From: CAWFQB01 sp965277875
Lineage (GTDB): Bacteria > Armatimonadota > Chthonomonadetes > Chthonomonadales > Chthonomonadaceae
DNA: 64,000 nt
Assembly: GCA_965277875.1 (NCBI GenBank)
Contig: CBDIDV010000002.1
Coordinates: forward strand, 4,712,001 to 4,776,000
Reading direction: 5' to 3'
A program made the translations under genes and the position numbers. Shown here one piece after another: positions 57,302 through 64,000 of the stretch (within the stretch, counting starts at the first letter, position 1; each line of letters starts with the position of its first letter). The notes under the pieces are model-generated. The model did no database searches. It was given only the letters and a program-made list of their open reading frames with translations, and was not told the DNA's origin.

Positions 57302-57406
57302 AGGGTTCAGGATTCAGGGGTCAGGGAAACGCCTTTTTGAACAAGGTTCTCCCTGATCCCTTTGTCTGTACTTCGCGTGGACGCCCGCCCCTGAATCCTG
57401 ACCCCT
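57302..57406 (+). repeat. Stem-loop element flanking flagellin, copy 2
   Basis: Same orientation as the copy at 55431. Ends AGGGTTCAGGATTCAGGGG and CCCCTGAATCCTGACCCCT pair well, and the inner stem CAGGGA ... TCCCTG differs from copy 1 while keeping the pairing. It begins six bases after the flagellin stop codon. Confidence 0.78.
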
Positions 57407-57416
57407 CCTCTCCCCC

Positions 57417-57446
57417 TTGCATCACCCGTGCCAAATCCGATATACT
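57417..57446 (+). promoter_or_regulatory. Promoter for a probably leaderless kinase transcript
   Basis: TTGCAT, an 18-base spacer and TATACT. The -10 ends six bases before the ATG at 57453, so transcription would begin at or next to the start codon; no ribosome-binding site is present. Confidence 0.6.
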
Positions 57447-57452
57447 GAACGC

Positions 57453-59258
57453 ATGGACGAGACGTATCAACCGCCCGGCTTTGCCAGCGTCGCGGTCAAC
57501 CCACGCTTTCAGCAGCAGGAGGCCACCCTGCTCAACGCCCTGCTGCAGTCTTCGGATTATGGCGTGCTTCTCAGCGGCCTGGATCGCGAGGACATTCTCG
57601 CCAATCGCAGATTGGGCGAGCTGTTCAGCGTGTCGCCGCAAGAGGTGGTGCGTACCGATCCCGACGCGGTGCGCGCTATCGCCCTGTCACGCGTTCGCGA
57701 TCCGCAGGCGTTTGAAACCGTCGTCACGCGCATGTACGCCGAGCCGCTGCGCAGTCAGGCGGACGAGATTGAACTGCTTGGCGATCCTCCGCGCTTTCTG
57801 CACCGCTATACCGCGCCCATTTTTGGCGCGGACGGCCAGCCGGTCGGGCGGCTGTGGACGTTTTTGGACATCACCCAGACCCGGCGACTGCAATCCGAGG
57901 TACAGGCGCAGCTTCAGGCCCGCACCCGCGAGTCCTCAGTCACGTCCGAAATTTTGCGCGCCATGAATGCGCTGTGTTCGGTGTCCATTCTGCCCGATGC
58001 CCGCGCCGACCTGCTGACCGCCATTGTGCAGCAGACGCGCGGCCTGGCAGACGCCGACTGCGCCGCCCTGTTGCTTTTCCCCGATCCGCTGCCCTCTACG
58101 GGGCTGCGCATTGGCGCGTCCTCCTCCCTTGCGGGCGTCGCCTGCGCTCCCGGCAAGCCGCCCCGCCGGGTACAGACCACGCTTTCGCGGGAGAAGCTCT
58201 GCGCCGAAGCCATCCGCAATTTCTCCCGCCAAACCGGGGAAGGTCAGTGCGATGAGGCCCCGCTTGCGCTTCGGCCCGATTATGCGGGCCTGCTGGCGCG
58301 CTGGATGGCATGTCCTGCCGTGGCTGCCGTCCCGCTGTGCCATCAGGGGACCTTGCTGGGCATCTTTGCTTTGGGCATACTGGCCGCCGAAGCGGAGCCG
58401 GAGGGTTCCGGCAGCGAGAGGGACGCCGCGACACTGCCCGCCGCGCTGTCCGAAGAGGCTGCATCGGGCGCATCCCTGTTTCACCCGGCCCTGCGTCATC
58501 TGCACGCCCTCGCCAATCAGGTGGCGCTGACCCTGCAAACGCACCATTTGCAGTCGGAACTGCACGCCGCGATGGACACTCTGCAAATCACGCAGCGCCG
58601 CATGGTGGAGATGGAAAAACTGCGCACGGCGGGAACCCTCGCGGCAAGCGTAGCCCACGACATTCGCAACATTCTCGCCGCCATGCAGATGGATCTGGAA
58701 GCCGCCGATCTGCCTGCTCCAGTCGGGGAGGGGCTGAACGATCATCTGAATCGTTTCTCTGCGCTTACGCACCGCCTGCTCGCGTTTTCGCGGCCCGGCA
58801 AATTGGAAATGCGCCCTGCGCGCCTGAGCGAGGTGGTCAGCCGCGTTGTCTCGCTTGTTGCGGGACAGGCGCAGATCAACCGCGTCCAAATTACCCTCGA
58901 CTTCCCGGACACTCTGCCCCCCGTGGCTGCCGACGCGAGCCAGATGGAACATCTTTTCGTCAATCTATGCCTGAACGCCATCCAGTCCATGACGCTCCGG
59001 GGCGGCGATCTAAGGCTGCAGGGCGCGACCGAGCGGAAGCGTCTGCTGATAAGCATTTCCGACACGGGAACCGGCATCGCCCCGGACACGCTGGGGCGCA
59101 TCTTCGAGCCGTTCTTCACCACGCGCGCCACGGGAACCGGCCTGGGCCTGTTCAGCTGCAAACGCATCGTGGAAGATCACGGCGGCGTCCTGAGCGTGTC
59201 CGCGACAAGCGCGGGCGGCACGACTTTCCTTGTATCGCTGCCCACATTGGGTAAGTAG
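57453..59258 (+). CDS. Soluble PAS/GAF sensor histidine kinase
   Basis: 601 residues without transmembrane helices. Visible domains: an N-terminal PAS domain (about 25-140: LLQSSDYGVLLSGLDREDILANRRLGELF, closing WTFLDITQTRRL), a GAF-like domain (about 160-370), a HisKA-type dimerisation region with SVAHDIRNILAAMQ (phospho-His about 402) and a HATPase domain with the N box LFVNLCLNAIQSM, G1 DTGTGI and F box FEPFFTTRATGTGLGLF. The H box is of the NtrB/ZraS-like HPK4 type. The ATG directly follows a -10 element, so it may be translated from a leaderless mRNA. The OmpR-type regulator 3.5 kb downstream is a possible partner. Confidence 0.88.
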   Translation: MDETYQPPGFASVAVNPRFQQQEATLLNALLQSSDYGVLLSGLDREDILANRRLGELFSVSPQEVVRTDPDAVRAIALSRVRDPQAFETVVTRMYAEPLRSQADEIELLGDPPRFLHRYTAPIFGADGQPVGRLWTFLDITQTRRLQSEVQAQLQARTRESSVTSEILRAMNALCSVSILPDARADLLTAIVQQTRGLADADCAALLLFPDPLPSTGLRIGASSSLAGVACAPGKPPRRVQTTLSREKLCAEAIRNFSRQTGEGQCDEAPLALRPDYAGLLARWMACPAVAAVPLCHQGTLLGIFALGILAAEAEPEGSGSERDAATLPAALSEEAASGASLFHPALRHLHALANQVALTLQTHHLQSELHAAMDTLQITQRRMVEMEKLRTAGTLAASVAHDIRNILAAMQMDLEAADLPAPVGEGLNDHLNRFSALTHRLLAFSRPGKLEMRPARLSEVVSRVVSLVAGQAQINRVQITLDFPDTLPPVAADASQMEHLFVNLCLNAIQSMTLRGGDLRLQGATERKRLLISISDTGTGIAPDTLGRIFEPFFTTRATGTGLGLFSCKRIVEDHGGVLSVSATSAGGTTFLVSLPTLGK

Positions 59259-59473
59259 TTGTTTGTCGTTTGCTGCTTGTTGTTCTGCCGCTTAGCGCTG
59301 TGCTGCCGCCTAACCGGGTACAGCGCCCGAAATATATGCCTGCAAAATTACGTGCCAGATGTCAGATGGCGTCTGAATGCCGCATTCCGCCGCGTTCTGC
59401 TTGTTTCTACTTTTGGGCAGGAAATCGGCTTATGCCGACAAACTATGCGGTAGGATTGCCCGGGAGAATGTTC

Positions 59474-62400
59474 ATGCCTGCTTTGCCCACAGGAACCGTC
59501 ACGTTCTTATTTTCCGACATTGAAGGCTCCACAAAACTGTGGGAAGCCTACCCCGACGCCATGCGTGTCGCCCTCGCCCGTCACGATGCACTGCTGCGCC
59601 AGGCCATCGAAGACAACAACGGCTATGTGTTCAAGACCATTGGTGATGCCTTTTGCGCCGCCTTCACCACAGCTCCGGACGCCCTTAGCGCTGCCCTTGC
59701 CGCGCAGCAGGCATTGCAGAGGGAGTTGAACCACGGGGAAGAAGGGGAATACAAGGGAGAGGGGGAACCACGGCAGACCACGGCACAAGAAGCGAAGGCG
59801 CAGACAGACCCTCAATCTTCCTCCTCCCCCTTGTCCTCCCTCCCCGTGTTCCCCGTGGTTCAACTAGTTCTGCGTGTCCGTATGGCCCTGCACACGGGAA
59901 CTGCGGAACTGCGCGACAGCGACTACTTCGGACAACCCCTCAACCGGGTCGCGCGCCTGCTCGGCGCGGCACATGGCGGACAGGTGCTGCTCTCGGATGT
60001 AGCCCATGAACTTACCCGCGACACACTGCCGACTTTTGCCGGCCTCAAGAGTTTAGGAGAACACCGCCTGCGCGACCTGGGGCGTCCTGAACCCGTCTTC
60101 CAACTGCTCCATCCTGACTTGCCCGACACGTTTGCGCCCCTCAAGAGCCTGGACAACCCTACCCTGCCCAACAACCTGCCCCAGCAGGTAACGAGTTTCA
60201 TCGGGCGTGAAAAGGAGATCGAGGCCGTCAAGACCCTGCTGGACAAGACGCGCCTGCTCACGCTGACAGGCAGCGGCGGCAACGGCAAAACGCGGCTTAG
60301 TCTGCAAGTGGCGGCGGATGTGCTGGAGAACTATGCCGACGGGGTCTGGCTCATCGAACTTGCCTCGCTTGCCGATCCTGCCTTAGTTCCACAGACTATG
60401 GCGCAGGCGCTCAGTATCCCCGAGGAGCCGGGCAAGCCGCTCGCGCAGACCCTTGTGGCGGCGCTCAAAGATCGGAAGATGCTGCTTGTCCTGGACAACT
60501 GCGAGCATCTGCTGTCCGCCTGCGAGCGCCTGGTAGACACGCTCATTCGCGCCTGTCCCGCCCTCAAGGTACTTGCCAGCAGTAGGGAAGGATTGGGCAT
60601 CGCAGGCGAAACGCTGTACCGCATCCCCTCCCTCTCCCTCCCCGACCTCAAGCACATGGCAACCGCAGCAAGTCTGGGCATGTATGAAGCCGTCCGCCTG
60701 TTTGTAGACCGCGCGGCTGCCGTTTTGCCTGACTTTGTTGTCACCAACCAGAACGCGCCTGCCTTAGCGTCCGTGTGTCATCGTCTGGACGGCATCCCGC
60801 TTGCCATCGAACTCGCGGCGGCAAGAGTGCGCTCGCTGTCGGTCGAGGAGATCAACAGCAAACTCGACAACCGCTTCCGCCTGCTGACGGGAGGCAGCCG
60901 CACAGCCCTGCCTCGTCAACAAACGCTGCGCGCCCTGATTGACTGGTCGTATGACTTGCTCACCACGCAGGAGAAGATGCTGCTGTGCCGTTTATCCGTT
61001 TTTGTCGGAGGCTGGACGCTCGCGGCGGCGGAGCAGGTAGGTGCGGGAGCGAAGGAGATAGGAGAGGGCATTGAAGATTGGGAGATGCTTGACCTGCTGA
61101 CGAGCCTTGCCGACAAGAGCCTCGTCTTCGCCCGGACACAGGGCGAAACTACGCGCTATCGTCTGCTGGAAACGGTGCGCCAGTATGCGCGTGACCGGCT
61201 GACCGAGAGCGGAGAAAGCTTGACGGTACGTGCGCGGCACGCCAACTGCTTTCTGACACTGGCAGAAGAGGCCAGACCAAAACTGCGTGGTTTGGAGCAG
61301 GGGCAGTGGTTAGACGTACTGGAGGAGGAACACGACAATCTGCGGCAGGCGCTCACCTGGTATGGTGAAGACCTGGAAAATGCGGAGGCAGGGGAGAAGG
61401 GACTGCGGTTGGGAGCGGCTTTGCAGCAGTTCTGGCAAACACGGGGGCATGTGAGTGAAGGCCGGGAGCGGCTGTCTGCTTTGCTGGCGCATCCGGGCGG
61501 GCAGAAACATACCGAGGCGCGGGCTGATGCGCTCAATGGCGCGGGGGTGCTGGCCCGGATGCAAGGCGACTATGACGAAGCGCGTGTTCTGTCTGAGGAG
61601 GGCCTGACGATAGCGCGCGAGTTGGGGGACAAGAGCGGCATCGCTCGCTCTCTCCTTACTCTGGGGACTGTGGCTCTGGATCAGGGCGACTACGATGGCG
61701 CGCGGGTGCAGTATGAGGAGAGCCTGACGATACAGCGCACGTTGGGAAGCAAGTGGGGCATTGCTGCCTCTCTCCTCAATCTGGGGATTGTGGCTTTGGA
61801 GCGGAGCGACTACGATGGCGCGCGGGTGCAGTATGAGGAGAGCCTGACCATGTTCCGCGAGTTGGGGGACAAGAGCCGCATCGCAATTTCTCTCGGCAAT
61901 CTGGGGAATGTCGCTACCGAGCAGGGCGACTATGTTGCGGCGCGTGTTCTGCTTGAGGAGGGCCTGACCATACGGCGCGAGTTGGGGGACAGGAGCGGCA
62001 TCGCTTTCTCTCTCCTCAATCTAGGAAATGTGGCTACGGAGCAGGGCGACTATGATGGGGCGCGGGTTCTGCTTGAGGAGGGCCTGACCTTACAGCGCGA
62101 GTTGGGGGACAAGTACAGCATCGCTTACTCTCTCAGCAATCTGGGAAATGTGGCTAAGGCGCGGGGCGACTATGATGGGGCGCGGGTTCTGCTTGAGGAG
62201 AGCCTGACGATATTCCGCGAGTTGGGGGACAAAAAGGGTACTGCTTACACTCTCAGCAATCTGGGGATTGTGGCTCTGGAGCAGGGCGACTATGCTGCCG
62301 CTCAAGCCTGCCTGCGAGAGGGACTTACCCTGTCGCGGGAGCTTGGCGACAAACGCGTAACGTCCTATGCTCTGGAAGGTTATGCTGCCCTCGCGCGCTA

Positions 62401-62623
62401 TCGGCAACAGCCCGCCCGGGCTGTACGGTTATGGAGTGCGGCAGCGGTCCTGCGGGAAACGATTGGCTGTCCTCTGTCGCCTGTCGAGCAGGAGAAACAG
62501 GGACGCGCGATAACGGCTGCGCGAAAGACGCTGAGCGAGGACGCCTTTGCTCTTGCCTGGACAGAGGGGCGGACTATGACACTGGAGCAGGCGACTGCCT
62601 ATGCGCTGAAAGAAGATGCGTAG
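59474..62623 (+). CDS. Adenylate/guanylate cyclase-NB-ARC-TPR regulator
   Basis: 1049 residues from the ATG at 59474, which has GGGAG nine bases before it and matches the family start MPALPTGTVTFLFSDIEGSTKLWE. Domains: class III cyclase (about 1-195), interrupted at residues 84-130 by a foreign-looking Gly/Glu/Ser-rich stretch encoded by an inverted-repeat element; NB-ARC-type ATPase (about 239-560; Walker A GSGGNGKTRL, Walker B MLLVLDNCEH); a winged-helix-like region; then about seven near-identical 40-residue TPRs (about 696-955) and a conserved C-terminal AVRLWSAAAVLRE segment. Such proteins act as signal-responsive STAND switches. Whether the cyclase is active with the insertion is uncertain, although metal-binding Asp residues (FSDIEGST, TIGDAF) are present. 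Confidence 0.87.
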   Translation: MPALPTGTVTFLFSDIEGSTKLWEAYPDAMRVALARHDALLRQAIEDNNGYVFKTIGDAFCAAFTTAPDALSAALAAQQALQRELNHGEEGEYKGEGEPRQTTAQEAKAQTDPQSSSSPLSSLPVFPVVQLVLRVRMALHTGTAELRDSDYFGQPLNRVARLLGAAHGGQVLLSDVAHELTRDTLPTFAGLKSLGEHRLRDLGRPEPVFQLLHPDLPDTFAPLKSLDNPTLPNNLPQQVTSFIGREKEIEAVKTLLDKTRLLTLTGSGGNGKTRLSLQVAADVLENYADGVWLIELASLADPALVPQTMAQALSIPEEPGKPLAQTLVAALKDRKMLLVLDNCEHLLSACERLVDTLIRACPALKVLASSREGLGIAGETLYRIPSLSLPDLKHMATAASLGMYEAVRLFVDRAAAVLPDFVVTNQNAPALASVCHRLDGIPLAIELAAARVRSLSVEEINSKLDNRFRLLTGGSRTALPRQQTLRALIDWSYDLLTTQEKMLLCRLSVFVGGWTLAAAEQVGAGAKEIGEGIEDWEMLDLLTSLADKSLVFARTQGETTRYRLLETVRQYARDRLTESGESLTVRARHANCFLTLAEEARPKLRGLEQGQWLDVLEEEHDNLRQALTWYGEDLENAEAGEKGLRLGAALQQFWQTRGHVSEGRERLSALLAHPGGQKHTEARADALNGAGVLARMQGDYDEARVLSEEGLTIARELGDKSGIARSLLTLGTVALDQGDYDGARVQYEESLTIQRTLGSKWGIAASLLNLGIVALERSDYDGARVQYEESLTMFRELGDKSRIAISLGNLGNVATEQGDYVAARVLLEEGLTIRRELGDRSGIAFSLLNLGNVATEQGDYDGARVLLEEGLTLQRELGDKYSIAYSLSNLGNVAKARGDYDGARVLLEESLTIFRELGDKKGTAYTLSNLGIVALEQGDYAAAQACLREGLTLSRELGDKRVTSYALEGYAALARYRQQPARAVRLWSAAAVLRETIGCPLSPVEQEKQGRAITAARKTLSEDAFALAWTEGRTMTLEQATAYALKEDA
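59725..59864 (+). repeat. Inverted-repeat element inside the cyclase coding sequence
   Basis: A 140-bp stretch bounded by GTTGAACCACGGGGAA (59725-59740) and its perfect inverse (59849-59864), with more purine/pyrimidine pairing inside. It is read in frame, adding about 47 residues to the cyclase domain, and lacks counterparts in typical family members. Confidence 0.72.
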
Positions 62624-62780
62624 GGAAGAACCGGGGCGTGGAACGTCCGTTCCCGAAGAAGTTGTTAGTGTGCAGACACTGTTGTTTGTGTGGAGTAACC
62701 GCCCCCACCTATCAGGCAGCAAACAACAAGCGACGAACGTTAAACGATAAGCGACACGCGACAAAAACACAGGAGACGAA

Positions 62781-63473
62781 ATGACGCGACTGCTGCTGGT
62801 GGATGATGACCGTTATATTTTGCGCGCCCTGGAAAAGCTGCTGACAGCCGAAGGGTACTATTGTCAAACGGCGATCAGCGGCGAGGAGGCCCGTCGCGCC
62901 CTGAGCGGGGGGGCGTTCGACATGCTCGTCCTGGATGTGGGCCTGCCGGATATGGACGGCTACGCGCTGTGCAGGCAGATACGCCTGCGCCACAACATGC
63001 CTATCCTGTTCCTCACGGCCCGCGACGACAGCGCCGACAAGGTGGTCGGCCTGGAGGTGGGCGGCGACGATTATCTGACCAAGCCCTTCGCCCCCCGTGA
63101 ACTTGTGGCCCGTGTGCGCGCCCAACTGCGCCGCTCGACCGAGTACAGCCAGCCCGTCGCCACCCTGAACCAGATCCCGCTGGGCAGTCTGCTCCTGGAC
63201 ATTGACCGCCACGACGCTTTCCGCGACGGTCAGCCCGTCCACCTGACGGAGCGCGAGTTTTCCCTGCTGCACCTGATGGCGCGGCACAGGGATAAGGCGC
63301 TGGCGACCGACTGGATCTTCGAGAACGTGTGGGGCTACGGGGCCGATCTGGGCGTCAAGACGCTGGCCGTGTACGTGCGCCGGCTGCGCCGCAAGATCGA
63401 AATCAACCCGGATGAGCCGACGCACCTGGTCACGGTGCGCGGCTTCGGCTACAAATTGACTTCGGGCGTCTAG
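62781..63473 (+). CDS. OmpR/PhoB-family response regulator
   Basis: 230 residues. Receiver domain (1-118): acidic pocket Asp8/Asp9 (LLVDDDRYIL), phospho-acceptor Asp52 (LVLDVGLPDMDG), Thr in FLTARDD and the invariant Lys in DDYLTKPF. The C-terminal DNA-binding winged helix (about 130-228) shows VHLTEREFSLLHLMARH, the recognition helix KTLAVYVRRLRRKIE and the wing LVTVRGFGYKL. It is probably activated by a histidine kinase and controls transcription; the soluble kinase at 57453 or a kinase beyond the window may be the partner. ATG follows AGGAGACGAA. Confidence 0.93.
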   Translation: MTRLLLVDDDRYILRALEKLLTAEGYYCQTAISGEEARRALSGGAFDMLVLDVGLPDMDGYALCRQIRLRHNMPILFLTARDDSADKVVGLEVGGDDYLTKPFAPRELVARVRAQLRRSTEYSQPVATLNQIPLGSLLLDIDRHDAFRDGQPVHLTEREFSLLHLMARHRDKALATDWIFENVWGYGADLGVKTLAVYVRRLRRKIEINPDEPTHLVTVRGFGYKLTSGV

Positions 63474-63715
63474 CTCAGGCAGGAATTCCCCCTCTCTTAC
63501 CTGAACTAACCTCCATAGCCATGTGTCATGCTATGAAAAATATGTTAATGAAAATACGTTAAGATATATTGGCACGTTTGGCGGCGCGGCGCGTCACTTA
63601 ACGGGGGGCGTCCACACAAACAGCACGGCGTTAGTATACGGCGTTGGTACGGGAACCGCAGGGACGTGGACGCGGCGGCGCAAATGCAAAGCCGCCGAGG
63701 GGAGATCACACAATC

Positions 63716-64000
63716 GTGGTTGAGACGGATAATAGGATTGATGATAGAATTGGCATTGGAATGGATGCAGGCAGCGATATAGCCGGGAGCGTGAATGCGG
63801 GCGATGCGGTCGGCGAGAGCGCGTTTGATCTGGCGCAGGCCTTGCGCGACCCGGTCTCGCGGCGAACGTTTTTGGCGCGCATGAGTATGGCGGGATTGGG
63901 CGCGCTCGCCCTGCCCCTGCTCGCCGGATGCGGCGGCAACGCCACCAACAACGGCACGGGCAGCTATCGCAACGCGGCTTTTCCTAACGTCGTCGGGCGC
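63716..64000 (+). CDS. Tat-exported lipoprotein, N-terminal part (runs off window)
   Basis: At least 95 residues from the GTG at 63716, with GGGGAG upstream; an ATG 45 bases later is the alternative. A hydrophilic stretch of about 50 residues precedes a twin-arginine signal SRRTFLARMSMAGLGALALPLLAGC with a lipobox ending in Cys. The mature part begins GGNATNNGTGSYRNAAFPNVVGR. Proteins starting this way in related genomes often continue as a ferritin-like four-helix domain, but that part is not in the window. A GC hairpin (CGGCGGC/GCCGCCG) lies at 63673-63697 just before the ribosome-binding site. Confidence 0.72.
   Translation, partial: MVETDNRIDDRIGIGMDAGSDIAGSVNAGDAVGESAFDLAQALRDPVSRRTFLARMSMAGLGALALPLLAGCGGNATNNGTGSYRNAAFPNVVGR

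Noticed and set aside
59259..59473. Coding extension upstream of the cyclase-NB-ARC-TPR gene
   Set aside because: The frame is open for 68 codons before the chosen start but has no cyclase-family similarity, and GGGAG is placed for the ATG at 59474.
1..64000. CRISPR arrays, rRNA and tRNA genes
   Set aside because: No regularly spaced direct repeats with unique spacers, no 16S/23S signature stretches and no credible cloverleaf were found on reading either strand; a tRNA could only be excluded fully by a covariance-model scan.

Overview
The window reads as a chromosomal stretch of a high-GC, free-living, envelope-complex bacterium. The combination of an H-X9-DG-like type IV pilin, a PEP-CTERM protein, S-layer homology (SLH) segments, an ECF sigma factor with a membrane-anchored C-terminal extension, a short murA-mreB operon and a flagellin fits Armatimonadota best. 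This is inferred from gene content, without a marker gene. No rRNA, tRNA or CRISPR array was seen.

Layout. 1-5.5 kb (minus): a Lon protease cut by the left edge, a Tat-exported NHL/SMP-30-like protein and a CE15-type glucuronoyl esterase. 5.6-10.4 kb: a PD-(D/E)XK-like protein, a HEAT-repeat protein and a soluble GAF/PAS/HisKA_2 histidine kinase. 10.5-11.5 kb: an intact IS982-type element with a TAATA target duplication. 12-20 kb: an SDR, a DUF892 protein, a three-gene Sel1 operon, a serine beta-lactamase-like hydrolase, a zinc-ribbon SDR, threonine dehydratase and a small membrane protein. 20-28.8 kb: a PEP-CTERM protein, an FAD oxidoreductase with an SLH-like tail coupled to uppP, the murA-mreB operon under a near-consensus promoter, an SLH protein and a zinc-finger membrane protein. 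28.8-33.3 kb (minus): a retropepsin-like protease with its coupled partner, then a pyruvate dehydrogenase operon (E1 alpha, small DUF4926-like protein, E1 beta, E2). 33.8-36.7 kb: a compact plus-strand accessory cassette. 36.8-46.9 kb: an M1 peptidase, an unassigned conserved protein, an aldehyde dehydrogenase/class III aminotransferase pair, a YcaQ-like glycosylase and a dGTPase. 47-48.4 kb: a second IS. 48.6-64 kb: ECF sigma factor, pilin, TlpA-like thioredoxin, zinc-ribbon protein, SixA, esterase, flagellin, histidine kinase, cyclase-NB-ARC-TPR regulator, OmpR-type response regulator and a Tat lipoprotein cut by the right edge.

How the parts work together. Cell-wall growth (UppP, MurA, MreB) and envelope display (SLH, PEP-CTERM, pilin, exported esterases) dominate. 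Central metabolism is represented by PDH, IlvA and the ALDH/aminotransferase pair. Signalling is concentrated near the right end.

The most unusual feature is the density of miniature inverted-repeat structures. They include a repeat made of three consecutive hairpins (four copies, with changes that preserve pairing), a pair of stem-loop elements bracketing flagellin, a 54-bp perfect palindrome, GC-rich elements with inverted ends, and two inverted-repeat elements that lie inside or at the start of coding sequence. The best candidate for an undescribed functional system is the 33.8-36.7 kb cassette: an EVE/PUA-like protein, a PD-(D/E)XK-like protein, a DUF6508-like protein, two antitoxin-like small proteins and an uncharacterised conserved protein.
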